NCBI GenBank assembly: GCA_900542385.1 | Contig: UQNP01000016.1 | Coordinates: forward strand, 1 to 22,618 | From: an uncultured Eubacterium sp. | GTDB taxonomy: Bacteria > Bacillota > Clostridia > Peptostreptococcales > Anaerovoracaceae | Length of the DNA stretch: 22,618 nt | Direction: 5' to 3' | Shown here: positions 1 through 7,631 of the stretch, in pieces | Layout of the letters: each line of letters starts with the position of its first letter | Position numbering within the stretch: the first letter of the stretch is position 1 | The notes under the pieces: model-generated | The model's input: only the letters and a program-made list of their open reading frames with translations | Databases searched by the model: none | What the model was told of the DNA's origin: nothing | Made by a program: the position numbers and the translations under genes

Positions 1-161
1 TATTGAAGCATGCGGATGTATCCCTGGGAGATCTTCCCGTATTCATAGAAAGGCTCAAGAGCATTTCGGAAACTTACAATATCGACTTTATAGTAAGCGT
101 AAGTGCAGAAAAAGAAGAAATGATAGGAGTCGATTTCAACAATTGTGAAATACTCAATTAG
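1..161 (+). CDS. C-terminal fragment of an unidentified protein (5' end outside window)
   Basis: An open frame enters from the left edge (first full codon at base 3) and stops at the TAG at 159-161, giving about 52 residues. The tail contains LPVFIERLKSISETYNIDFI and ends NNCEILN. The 'ERLKxISxxYNIDFIVSVSA' pattern (a helix, then a buried beta strand) resembles the last strands of P-loop ATPase or DnaB/KaiC-like folds, but this is only an impression and no catalytic motif is visible. The frame is supported by its position just before an intrinsic terminator and by coding-like composition. Function is unassigned. Confidence 0.55.
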   Translation, partial: LKHADVSLGDLPVFIERLKSISETYNIDFIVSVSAEKEEMIGVDFNNCEILN

Positions 162-176
162 CGTAAGATAGATGAT

Positions 177-203
177 AAAGGCGGTGTGATCACCGCCTTT
201 TTT
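177..203 (+). terminator. Rho-independent terminator
   Basis: GGCGGTG (180-186) and CACCGCC (191-197) form a perfect 7-bp GC-rich stem with loop TGAT. AAA before and TTTTTT after (198-203) extend it and supply the U tract. It closes the partial upstream gene and separates it from the transporter at 222. Confidence 0.9.
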
Positions 204-221
204 AAAGAAGAGAGGTATCCA

Positions 222-1121
222 ATGAATAAAGCTTACTGGTTTGTGCTGCTGACGGCATTTCTCTTCGGGACTATGGAAGTTTCCTGTAAATTGGCGGGAA
301 ACAACCTCGATCCGTTTCAGCTCACATTTATAAGATTTGCTATAGGAGGTCTTTTGCTGCTGCCTTTTGCAGTCGCGGAAATCAAAAAAAACAATATAAA
401 ATTAAATATAAAGGATATTTTGACGCTGACTATGGTGGGTGTGCTTGGAATACCGCTCAGCATGGTGTTTTTCCAGCTTGGAGTCATAAATTCAAATGCC
501 TCCACTGCATCTGTGCTTATTTCCATAAATCCGCTGTTCACTATGGTTTTTGCACATTTCTTCACAAGCGAAAAACTGAATAAACATAAGTTTATAGTGC
601 TGGGAATCGGTTTTCTGGGACTGATATTCATGATAAAACCGTGGAATATACAGGAAGGAAACACCGTTATCGGAATAGTTTACATGCTTCTTGCAGCCAT
701 ATTCTTCGGCGCGTATACCGTGGCGGGAAAGGTAAGCGTACAGAAGATGGGAATAATGGTGCAGACGAGTCTGAGTTTTATTTTAGGCTCCTTCGTTTTG
801 ATGATAGTTATGATAATAGCGGGTAAACCTATAGTAGCAGGAGTTGCGGACAATGCCCTTCTCGTCGCATATATCAGCATATTTGTTACCGGTCTTGGTT
901 ATTTCAGCTATTTTATGGCTATAAAAATGTCGGACGCTGCCACCGGATCTTTGGCATTTTTCCTTAAACCTGCTATAGCGCCTGTGATGGCGGTGATATT
1001 CTTAAAGGAAACTATTTTATGGAATACATATATAGGCATAGGTCTTATACTTGTTGCTTCATATATGAATATAAGGTATCAGAGGAAAGACAATGAAATC
1101 AGAGAAAAAATTGACTCTTAA
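222..1121 (+). CDS. DMT-superfamily (EamA) transporter
   Basis: A 299-residue integral membrane protein with the two tandem EamA repeats of the drug/metabolite transporter superfamily, about ten hydrophobic segments in all. The N-terminal repeat has WFVLLTAFLFGTMEVSCKL and the 'FxRFAIGGLLLLP' pattern. The second repeat starts near GIVYMLLAAIFFGAYTV and ends in a basic tail. Family members export or import small metabolites, often amino acids or nucleotide-related compounds; the substrate cannot be read from sequence. The ATG at 222 is preferred over an upstream in-frame start because the latter lies inside the terminator hairpin, while AGAGAGG sits just before 222. The last 29 bases overlap the Nudix gene, so the two are probably translationally coupled. 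Confidence 0.88.
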   Translation: MNKAYWFVLLTAFLFGTMEVSCKLAGNNLDPFQLTFIRFAIGGLLLLPFAVAEIKKNNIKLNIKDILTLTMVGVLGIPLSMVFFQLGVINSNASTASVLISINPLFTMVFAHFFTSEKLNKHKFIVLGIGFLGLIFMIKPWNIQEGNTVIGIVYMLLAAIFFGAYTVAGKVSVQKMGIMVQTSLSFILGSFVLMIVMIIAGKPIVAGVADNALLVAYISIFVTGLGYFSYFMAIKMSDAATGSLAFFLKPAIAPVMAVIFLKETILWNTYIGIGLILVASYMNIRYQRKDNEIREKIDS

Positions 1122-1743
1122 TGATATAGAAGAAGTGTTTTCGGAGAGAAAAGCCGGAGCGGAAGACGGCTTTAAATTTTTCTCTGTCTTGGTGCCGCTT
1201 GTCGAAAAAGAGGATGGACTTCATCTTCTATATGAAGTGAGAGCGAAACACATGACGAGACAGCCGGGGGAAATATGTTTCCCGGGAGGAGAACTTGAAG
1301 AAGGAGAAACTCCTGAGGAATGTGCAGTCAGAGAAACGTGGGAAGAGATCGGCATTCCTGAAGAACGGATAAGGGTGGTGAGTCCTCTCGATACTGTATA
1401 TACCTACAGCAATTTTGCAATGTACTGCTACCTGGGGGTAATAGATGAAAAGGATCTGGATGATCTTAAATTGAATCCGGATGAAGTGGATGAAGTTTTT
1501 CTCGTAAATCTTGATGAGATAGCGTCATATAAGCCTGAGGTATATGAGACAGAAGTAGTGCAGAAGATTCCGGAGAGTTTCCCGTATGATAGAGTTACAG
1601 GAGGAAAGACGTATAACTGGAGAAAGGGGCGGTCCTATATACCTGTATACGATATGGACGGAAGAGTGATATGGGGCCTTACGGCACGCATCACAAAGAG
1701 ATTCGTTGAAACCGTTAAAGAAAGGATGGTTGATAATGTTTAA
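1093..1743 (+). CDS. Nudix hydrolase, CoA pyrophosphatase type (NudL/YeaB-like)
   Basis: A 216-residue cytoplasmic Nudix enzyme. The Nudix box is complete: GGELEEGETPEECAVRETWE followed by EIGI, matching GX5EX7REUXEEXGU. Upstream, LLYEVRAKHMTRQPGEICFP, followed by GG, matches the UPF0035 signature (LLTxR...GxVxFPGG) that marks the CoA-diphosphatase subgroup. Family knowledge: these enzymes cleave CoA or oxidised CoA to 3',5'-ADP and phosphopantetheine, with Mg or Mn bound by the Glu residues of the box. The start ATG lies within the end of the transporter gene (29-bp overlap), preceded by AGAGGAAAG. The 3' end overlaps the next gene by 8 bp. A different nucleoside-diphosphate substrate is possible. 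Confidence 0.88.
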   Translation: MKSEKKLTLNDIEEVFSERKAGAEDGFKFFSVLVPLVEKEDGLHLLYEVRAKHMTRQPGEICFPGGELEEGETPEECAVRETWEEIGIPEERIRVVSPLDTVYTYSNFAMYCYLGVIDEKDLDDLKLNPDEVDEVFLVNLDEIASYKPEVYETEVVQKIPESFPYDRVTGGKTYNWRKGRSYIPVYDMDGRVIWGLTARITKRFVETVKERMVDNV

Positions 1744-2539
1744 GATAGCACTGTGTCAGATCAAAGGCTCTTTTGAAAAAGAAAAAAGCATGGAAACAGC
1801 TGCGGATTACGTTGTACATGCGGCTGAAAACGGAGCGCAGGTGATCTCGCTTCCGGAAATGTGGAACTGTCCTTATTCAAATGATTATTTCAGAGAATAT
1901 TCGGAGCCGGAGACAGGACCTACGGTAGAGTTCATGTCAGATCTTGCTGCAAAGCAGGGTATATATCTTGTGGGAGGCTCGATACCGGAACTGGACGGAG
2001 ATAAGGTATACAATACATCTTATTCCTTTGACAGAAGCGGAAATATCATAGGCAAGCACAGAAAAGTGCATCTGTTTGATATAGATGTGGAAGGCGGTAT
2101 AAGATTCATGGAATCCGATACGCTTACTGCCGGAAAAGATATGACGGTAATAGACACGGAATTCTGCAAGATAGGCGTAGCCATATGCTATGATGTTAGA
2201 TTTCCGGAATGGTTCAGAAAGATGGCTCTCGCCGGAGCCAAACTGATAATACTTCCGGCGGCGTTCAATATGACTACAGGGCCGGCGCACTGGGATATAA
2301 CCATGAGGATGAGAGCTCTTGACAATCAGGTGTATTTTGCAGCAAATTCACCGGCAAGAGATGAAGAAGGAGTGTATGTCGCTTACGGCAATTCATGTAT
2401 AGTAGATCCATGGGGAAGATTCACAGCTCACTGTGATGAAAAGGAAGGTATAATATACGGAGATATAGATCTGGAATATGTAGACTCGGTCAGAGATCAG
2501 CTTCCTCTGCTTAAACACAGAAGGGAAGAATTGTACTAA
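1736..2539 (+). CDS. Carbon-nitrogen hydrolase, omega-amidase/Nit2-like
   Basis: A 267-residue protein of the nitrilase superfamily. The Glu-Lys-Cys catalytic triad is visible: E41 in SLPEMWN, K110 in KHRKVHLFD and C151 in GVAICYDVRFPE. The 'CYDVRFPE' and 'KVHLFDID' contexts are typical of the Nit2/omega-amidase branch, which hydrolyses alpha-ketoglutaramate or alpha-ketosuccinamate to the ketoacid and ammonia. Other amidases of this superfamily cannot be excluded. The ATG at 1736 is chosen because MFKIALCQI is the normal N-terminus of the family; the in-frame start 30 bases upstream adds residues unlike the family. It overlaps the Nudix stop by 8 bp and so probably belongs to the same transcript. 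Confidence 0.88.
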   Translation: MFKIALCQIKGSFEKEKSMETAADYVVHAAENGAQVISLPEMWNCPYSNDYFREYSEPETGPTVEFMSDLAAKQGIYLVGGSIPELDGDKVYNTSYSFDRSGNIIGKHRKVHLFDIDVEGGIRFMESDTLTAGKDMTVIDTEFCKIGVAICYDVRFPEWFRKMALAGAKLIILPAAFNMTTGPAHWDITMRMRALDNQVYFAANSPARDEEGVYVAYGNSCIVDPWGRFTAHCDEKEGIIYGDIDLEYVDSVRDQLPLLKHRREELY

Positions 2540-2572
2540 AAAGGAGTATTGCGCAAGGAGGAAAGAAATACA

Positions 2573-3652
2573 ATGGTTAAAAAAGCGTGGATTTTTATTC
2601 TGGCGGCAATCATGACGCTGACTATGGCCGGCTGTCAGGAATCGAATGAAGTACAGCCGGAAGAACAGGTCGATTACGATATAGCGATGGTAACTGAGTC
2701 GGGAATGATAATGAACGGAGGATACAGTGAAGCTGCATGGGAGACTATAAGCAGCTTTGGAGAGGCCAACGGTATATCTCATAAATACTATAAAGCGACC
2801 GAAGTATCCGATGACTCCTACAGACAGGCTATAGATGCGGCAGTATCCGGAGGAGCCGGTATAATAGTGTGTGACGGATATACTTTCAGCCAGGTAGTGT
2901 ATGAAAAGCAGGATGAATATCCTGATGTAAAATTTGTAATGATAGATGCTGTGCCTGCTGATGCAGAATCAGGAGAGGAAAGCGTGGGTAAAAATACGGC
3001 AGTGATCACCTTCGATTCAGCGCAGGCAGGGTATCTTGCAGGATACAGCGCCGTTAAAGACGGGTTGAACGAGCTTGGATTTTTAGGGGAGGAAAAACAG
3101 CCGGTAGTGATGGACTACTGTTACGGATTCATTCAGGGGGCGAATAAAGCGGCAGCAGAATCCGGCACATCTGTAAACATAAAATATCATTACTGCGGAG
3201 AAGACGATGACAGAGAAACCATACTGGCAAAAGCAGACGAATGGTATGAAAGCGGTGTTCAGGCGGTATTCGCCTGCGGATCGGAAACAGAGCAGGCTGT
3301 CATAGAATCTGCTGAAAAGCTTGGAGGAAAAGTTATAGCCTGTGAAACAGATAAGAGTGAAATGTCAGATACAATTCTTACATCAACGGTGAACGATATA
3401 GGAACAGTACTTGAATCTGTTTTACAGCAGTATGAAGATGATGAATTTCCTGGAGGAGAAGTGATTTCTTACGATGTTTCAAATGATGGTGTAAGTCTTG
3501 CGGTAGATACAGGAAGGTTTTCGACCTTTGAAAATTCGGATTATGAAGATATAGTAAAGGAGATCAGCGACGGGAACGTGAATATTCTCGGCTATGATTC
3601 AGGAGGTATAGATACTCTTGGACTTTCCAATGTAAATGTAACAGAGGAATAA
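2573..3652 (+). CDS. BMP/PnrA-family substrate-binding lipoprotein
   Basis: A 359-residue secreted lipoprotein. A short basic start (MVKK) is followed by a hydrophobic stretch and a lipobox ending M-A-G-C, giving lipid-modified Cys21. The mature part follows the basic-membrane-protein/Med pattern: DIAMVTESG near the start, then ATEVSDDSYRQAIDAAVSGG, then GIIVCDGYTF, and a hinge around TFDSAQAGYLAGYSAVKDG. Relatives bind nucleosides (PnrA, BmpA) and deliver them to an ABC importer. No ATPase or permease gene is adjacent, so the partner, if any, lies elsewhere. ATG 2573 is preferred over a TTG at 2549 because AAGGAGG (2555-2561) lies between them and fits 2573. The gene starts 33 bp after the amidase gene and is probably its last co-transcribed neighbour. 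Confidence 0.85.
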   Translation: MVKKAWIFILAAIMTLTMAGCQESNEVQPEEQVDYDIAMVTESGMIMNGGYSEAAWETISSFGEANGISHKYYKATEVSDDSYRQAIDAAVSGGAGIIVCDGYTFSQVVYEKQDEYPDVKFVMIDAVPADAESGEESVGKNTAVITFDSAQAGYLAGYSAVKDGLNELGFLGEEKQPVVMDYCYGFIQGANKAAAESGTSVNIKYHYCGEDDDRETILAKADEWYESGVQAVFACGSETEQAVIESAEKLGGKVIACETDKSEMSDTILTSTVNDIGTVLESVLQQYEDDEFPGGEVISYDVSNDGVSLAVDTGRFSTFENSDYEDIVKEISDGNVNILGYDSGGIDTLGLSNVNVTEE

Positions 3653-3687
3653 AAAATAAATCCTGCGCATTGCGCAGGATTTATTTT
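3653..3687. terminator. Bidirectional intrinsic terminator between convergent genes
   Basis: TCCTGCGC (3661-3668) pairs with GCGCAGGA (3672-3679), extended by AAATAAA before and TTTATTT after. A T run follows on the plus strand and an A run precedes, so the same hairpin can end the lipoprotein transcript (+) and the citrate synthase transcript (-). Confidence 0.92.
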
Positions 3688-3698
3688 TTTGCTATATG

Positions 3699-5213
3699 CT
3701 ATTTTTGCTGTGATTTATGTTTCTTTCCGTTCTTTTCTTTTTTGTCGGATCTGCCGTTGCTTTCTGATACTCTGTCTGCCAGTTCAACATAGCCGCGAGG
3801 CTGTTGTACCGATTTATATGCAGGACGCATAAGCTTGCCGCCTGCAATAAGTTCTTCGATCCTATGTGCGCACCAGCCTGAGAGACGGGCAGTCGCAAAG
3901 AGAGGCGTGGCTATAGTCGTAGGTATATCGAGAGCATCGTACACGAAGCCTGAATACAGATCCACATTGGCTGGCATAGGCTTTTCAACACCGTTGACTT
4001 CGGCATAAAGCTGTGGAGTTCTTTTCTCGATATAATCGCAAAGGAGAAAATCATCAAGAAGGTCTTTGCTTTCAGCAAGCTTTTTAGCCATGGATTTGAG
4101 AACTTTAGCTCTTGGGTCAGACAGCGTATATATGGCATGTCCCATTCCGTATATGAGACCTGACTTGTCGTTTGCTTCTTTTTTCAATATCTTGACAAGA
4201 TAATCGTCAAGCTTTCCTCTGTTGTTGAAATTAGGAACGTTTTCCTTGATGTTTTTCATCATATTTATAACGGCTATGTTAGCTCCGCCGTGACGCGGTC
4301 CCTTGAGGGATCCTATAGCTGCCGAAATAGCCGAATATGTATCGGTGCCGGTGGAAGATATGAGGTGTGTCGTAAATGATGAATTGTTTCCTCCGCCGTG
4401 TTCCGCATGAAGTATCATGGATATGTCAAGGAGCCTTGCTTCAAGTTCAGTGTACTTTCCGTCCGGTCTTATCATCCTGAGTATATTTTCAGATGTTGAC
4501 AGTTCCGGGATCGGATTGTGAAGATGAAGACTCTTATGATCGTAAAACGAAGATTTTGCCTGATAGGCATAGGCTATGAGCGCAGGGAAATATCCCATCA
4601 GATCTATCGATTGCCTGAGAACGTTAGGTATCGATGTATCGTCAGGATTATCATCGTAACAATACAGAGCAAGAACACTTCTTGCAAGTTTGTTCATTAT
4701 GTTGTTTGACGGTATCGTCAATATAGTATCGCGTGCAAATCCATTTGGAAGTTCTCTTTTTGAACCGAGAAGTTTGTTAAAATATTCGAGTTCTGATTTT
4801 GTGGGAAGAGAACCAAAAATAAGAAGATAAGTTATTTCTTCAAAGCCAAATCTTTTTTCGTTTATACAGCTGTTTACAAGATCTTCTATGCTGTAGCCTC
4901 TGTAGTAGAGCTTTCCTTCAATAGGTACTTTGTTGCCGTTTTCGTCAACATCGTATCCGAGAACTTCTCCGATTTTAGTAAGTCCCACCAGTACACCTGT
5001 ACCGTTTGAATTTCGAAGGCCTCTTTTTACATTGTTTTGTATGTAAAGCTCTGATTCTATGTGATTGTTTTTTTTCAGCGTTTCGGCGCTGTTATTGTAA
5101 AATTCCTGGGTAAGAGCAGCCTTGGTAATGTTCTTTACGTCTTCCTTGAAAGCCGTTCTTATGGTTTTTTTTATGTTTCGATTTTTACTTTTATTTCTTA
5201 ATCTGGCGAACAT
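3699..5213 (-). CDS. gltA: Citrate synthase
   Basis: A citrate synthase of 504 residues that condenses oxaloacetate and acetyl-CoA. The catalytic residues are visible: H308 in GPRHGGAN, H359 in GMGHAIYTLSDPRAK and D418 in NVDLYSGFVYDAL. HAEHGGGNNSSFTTH precedes the first. LSGWCAHRIEEL is the usual C-terminal substrate-binding stretch. About 70 N-terminal residues precede the conserved core and are rich in Lys, Arg and Asn. The last 25 residues are also Lys-rich. This makes the protein longer than the usual 370-460 residues. Start: the ATG at 5213 has AAGGGGG about 12 bases upstream, while an in-frame ATG at 5243 has no ribosome site. It could also accept propionyl-CoA (2-methylcitrate synthase); no prp genes are nearby. 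The symbol is by family only. Confidence 0.9.
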   Translation of the reverse strand: MFARLRNKSKNRNIKKTIRTAFKEDVKNITKAALTQEFYNNSAETLKKNNHIESELYIQNNVKRGLRNSNGTGVLVGLTKIGEVLGYDVDENGNKVPIEGKLYYRGYSIEDLVNSCINEKRFGFEEITYLLIFGSLPTKSELEYFNKLLGSKRELPNGFARDTILTIPSNNIMNKLARSVLALYCYDDNPDDTSIPNVLRQSIDLMGYFPALIAYAYQAKSSFYDHKSLHLHNPIPELSTSENILRMIRPDGKYTELEARLLDISMILHAEHGGGNNSSFTTHLISSTGTDTYSAISAAIGSLKGPRHGGANIAVINMMKNIKENVPNFNNRGKLDDYLVKILKKEANDKSGLIYGMGHAIYTLSDPRAKVLKSMAKKLAESKDLLDDFLLCDYIEKRTPQLYAEVNGVEKPMPANVDLYSGFVYDALDIPTTIATPLFATARLSGWCAHRIEELIAGGKLMRPAYKSVQQPRGYVELADRVSESNGRSDKKEKNGKKHKSQQK

Positions 5214-5245
5214 ATTATGATATAACCCCCTTTTTTCCGGCATAA

Positions 5246-5263
5246 GTGTAAAGTGAATTACAC
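5246..5263. promoter_or_regulatory. Dyad (operator candidate) at the citrate synthase promoter
   Basis: GTGTAA (5246-5251) and TTACAC (5258-5263) are a perfect 6+6 inverted repeat around a 6-base spacer. On the minus strand the dyad starts about 5 bases downstream of the candidate -10 box, so it spans the expected transcription start of the citrate synthase gene, where a repressor could block initiation. It does not fit the CodY, Rex or NrdR consensus well. The regulator is unknown. Confidence 0.45.
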
Positions 5264-5268
5264 ACAAA

Positions 5269-5297
5269 ATTATAACATATATGCTGAATAAAGTACA
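5269..5297 (-). promoter_or_regulatory. Candidate sigma-A promoter of citrate synthase
   Basis: On the minus strand a perfect -10 box TATAAT (5274 down to 5269) is preceded, 17 bases away, by TGTACT (5297-5292), which matches only 3 of 6 bases of the -35 consensus. It would give a 5' leader of about 50 bases before the ATG at 5213. Transcription from the upstream ccdA-like gene may also read through, as no terminator lies between them. Confidence 0.45.
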
Positions 5298-5308
5298 GAG
5301 AAATCGGA

Positions 5309-6007
5309 TTATCCGAATATCATGTATATTCCTATGGCAGCCATGATAAAACCTAAGACGAGCTTGAATATGCGTGCAGTTTTTTCTCCGGCGCCGTTTT
5401 CAAGTTTGTTTGCAAAGCCTATGGATGTGCCTGAGATGATGATTATTATACCGTGACCGGCAGAATAAAACAGGAGCATCAGAACGACCCACAGAGGGCT
5501 GCTGAATTGAGATGCAAGTGTCAGAATGAGAAGGATCACAGGTACAGCGCAGTGAGAAGAAAACAGACCTCCGATGAGTCCGGTTATGAATACACCGATG
5601 AATCCGCTGCTTTTTGTCGATGTATGGACATGTATATGAGGTATGATATGTATGATCTCCCACGTTTGCAAAGCCATAAGTATCATTAGTATGCCAAGAA
5701 TGATATGTATGAATTCGATGTGACCTATGGCGTTTCCGACTTCAGATGCAGTGATGCCGAGCACTAAGAATGTTACAGCGGCGCCTGCGGCAAAGATTAT
5801 AGAGAGTATTAGAGATTTTTTCGTATCGTACTTTTTATCTCCTGCGGAAATATATCCTGTTATCAGCGGAATATTGGAAAGCGCACATGGCGTAAGTGAA
5901 GTGAATATTCCTGCAACAAACGAGAAAACAGGGCCGATCCACATGTTGTCTTTTATCAGATATATAACGCTTTGAGAAAGCATTTCAAAGATATTTTCGT
6001 ATTCCAT
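5309..6007 (-). CDS. CcdA/DsbD-type thiol-disulfide transmembrane protein
   Basis: A 232-residue polytopic membrane protein with about six hydrophobic segments. It has the two membrane-embedded cysteines expected of CcdA-type proteins: one in SLTPCALSNIP (first helix) and one in LFSSHCAVPVILL (fourth helix). Such proteins carry reducing equivalents from cytoplasmic thioredoxin to extracytoplasmic thioredoxin-like proteins, cytochrome c maturation proteins or reductases. No thioredoxin-like partner or cytochrome gene is adjacent. A histidine-rich loop (HIIPHIHVHT) lies between the two halves. The ATG at 6007 has no strong ribosome site; an in-frame ATG at 5983 is an alternative. It is upstream of, and co-directional with, citrate synthase (95-bp gap). 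Confidence 0.82.
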   Translation of the reverse strand: MEYENIFEMLSQSVIYLIKDNMWIGPVFSFVAGIFTSLTPCALSNIPLITGYISAGDKKYDTKKSLILSIIFAAGAAVTFLVLGITASEVGNAIGHIEFIHIILGILMILMALQTWEIIHIIPHIHVHTSTKSSGFIGVFITGLIGGLFSSHCAVPVILLILTLASQFSSPLWVVLMLLFYSAGHGIIIIISGTSIGFANKLENGAGEKTARIFKLVLGFIMAAIGIYMIFG

Positions 6008-6182
6008 AATAATAAATACGGCGCGCTGGATGCGGCCGTTAAAAACCTTTCTGTATATGATCCACGATAATATTATACATTATATGTCAAGCAGATCAGA
6101 TGAGAGTTTATCTCCAGTTTATATATGTCGGCGATTCTTCGTGATAGAATGATTTTATCAGAAAATGAAGGGGAGTACAGGT

Positions 6183-7631
6183 ATGACTGTAAAAAGACGT
6201 TTGTTTCTGTCTAATTTACTTATGATATTAGTTCCGGTCATAGCGACGGTTATGATAGGGATACTTTGCGTTTCTTTTTTGTGGTTTTCGCTGCAGAGAG
6301 GTACAGGTCTGTGGTTTGAAGATACTGAAGAATTTACATATGCATCTATGGCTGTTTCAGAGACTATCGAACATTATCTGGATAAAGGAGAAGATCTGTC
6401 TGCGGCTGAAACAGTTTTGCATAACGGTGGTATGGAATTGACAGTTCTGCGTGACGGTAAAACTTTTTTTCAATACGGAGAGCTTGAAGAGGGCGACGAT
6501 AAGCTGCTGGAGGCAGCAAAAGTTTTGCAGAATGAAGCGACGATAGAGCAGGACGGAAGAAGTCTATATGTCCATGAAAAAAACTCTGACGGACACAATT
6601 ATGTAATATGTCTGTTCGGCGGCAATAATAACGGCCAGAATTATCATGATTTTAAAATATCAGTGCTTGTATCCATAATCCTGATAATAATTACGATCCT
6701 GTTATCTATAATACTTACGAATAAATTCCTGATAAAATTTGTATTTAAGAAAATTGAAGAGCCGATTGATATATTGAGATACGGTGTCAGACAGATAAGA
6801 GACGGTAATTTAGAGTACAGGATAGATTATGAAAGATCAGACGAATTTCTGCCTGTATGTGAGGATTTCAATGAAATGGCTGTAAGACTCAGAGAATCTG
6901 TGGAAGCAGTGCAGCAGCAGGAGAAAAACCGAAAAGAATTGATTGCGGGCATTTCACATGATATTCGTTCTCCGCTTACATCGATACAGGCATATATAGA
7001 AGGTCTGATAGATGATATTGCTAAAACTCCTGAGAAAAGAAAGACATATTTGTATACGATCAAAAATAAAGCTGAAGATCTTGAAAGAATTCTTTCTCAA
7101 CTGTTTTTATTTTCCAAAATGGATCTGGGAGAATATCCGGAACATCCATGTGAAATTTATCTGGATGATGAAATAAGAAAAATAGTATCGGATGCTTCTG
7201 AAGAATTTTCGGAGAAAGGAATGACGATAACTGAAGATCTGGAACATGTGGAGATATATGCGGATCCTGTGCAGATACAGCGTATCATAATAAATATAAT
7301 GGAAAACAGTTTGAAATATAAGGATAAAGATGAAGGCAGGATAGAGATAAAACTGAGATATACGGAAGATGGATGCCTTTTAACTATTGCAGACGATGGA
7401 CCGGGGGTACCTGAACAGTCGATAGAACATTTATTTGAAGTTTTTTATCGCAGTGATTCGTCAAGACATAATCCTGAGAGAGGAAGCGGACTGGGACTTG
7501 CGATAGTTGCTAATGCTGTTGAACATATGGGCGGAAAAGTATGGGCGGAAAACAGGAATGAAGAAGGCCTTGAAATATTTATAAAGATTCCTACAGGAGG
7601 TAATGAAAATGGAAAAGATACTGATAATTGA
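6183..7631 (+). CDS. Two-component sensor histidine kinase with HAMP domain
   Basis: A 482-residue membrane sensor. TM1 is at about residues 8-30. An extracytoplasmic segment of about 120 residues follows, then TM2 at about 158-181 and a HAMP linker (KIEEPIDILRYGVRQIRDGN). The HisKA domain carries phospho-acceptor H259 in GISHDIRSPLTSIQAY. The HATPase domain shows the N box (IIINIMENSLKYKDKD), G1 (DDGPGVPE), F box (LFEVFYRSD) and G2 (RGSGLGLAI). All catalytic boxes are intact. The sensed signal is unknown. ATG 6183 is chosen over an in-frame ATG at 6165 because AAGGGGAG (6168-6175) is correctly placed 7 bases before 6183. It overlaps the response-regulator gene by 23 bp. The kinase-before-regulator order is less common than the reverse. 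Confidence 0.9.
   Translation: MTVKRRLFLSNLLMILVPVIATVMIGILCVSFLWFSLQRGTGLWFEDTEEFTYASMAVSETIEHYLDKGEDLSAAETVLHNGGMELTVLRDGKTFFQYGELEEGDDKLLEAAKVLQNEATIEQDGRSLYVHEKNSDGHNYVICLFGGNNNGQNYHDFKISVLVSIILIIITILLSIILTNKFLIKFVFKKIEEPIDILRYGVRQIRDGNLEYRIDYERSDEFLPVCEDFNEMAVRLRESVEAVQQQEKNRKELIAGISHDIRSPLTSIQAYIEGLIDDIAKTPEKRKTYLYTIKNKAEDLERILSQLFLFSKMDLGEYPEHPCEIYLDDEIRKIVSDASEEFSEKGMTITEDLEHVEIYADPVQIQRIIINIMENSLKYKDKDEGRIEIKLRYTEDGCLLTIADDGPGVPEQSIEHLFEVFYRSDSSRHNPERGSGLGLAIVANAVEHMGGKVWAENRNEEGLEIFIKIPTGGNENGKDTDN

Noticed and set aside
5301..5316. TCGGAT/ATCCGA palindrome at the end of the ccdA-like gene as a terminator
   Set aside because: The arms are 6 bp with almost no loop and no T run follows on the minus strand.
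6008..6164. Promoter elements between the divergent ccdA-like and kinase genes
   Set aside because: A TTGACA on the minus strand (6090-6085) has no good -10 at 16-18 bases, and TAGAAT at 6145-6150 on the plus strand has only TATATG at the -35 position. Promoters must exist here, but I cannot place them.
7603..7605. ATG at 7603 as the response-regulator start
   Set aside because: It is only 2 bases after the AGGAGG, too close for normal initiation; 7609 fits and matches the family N-terminus.
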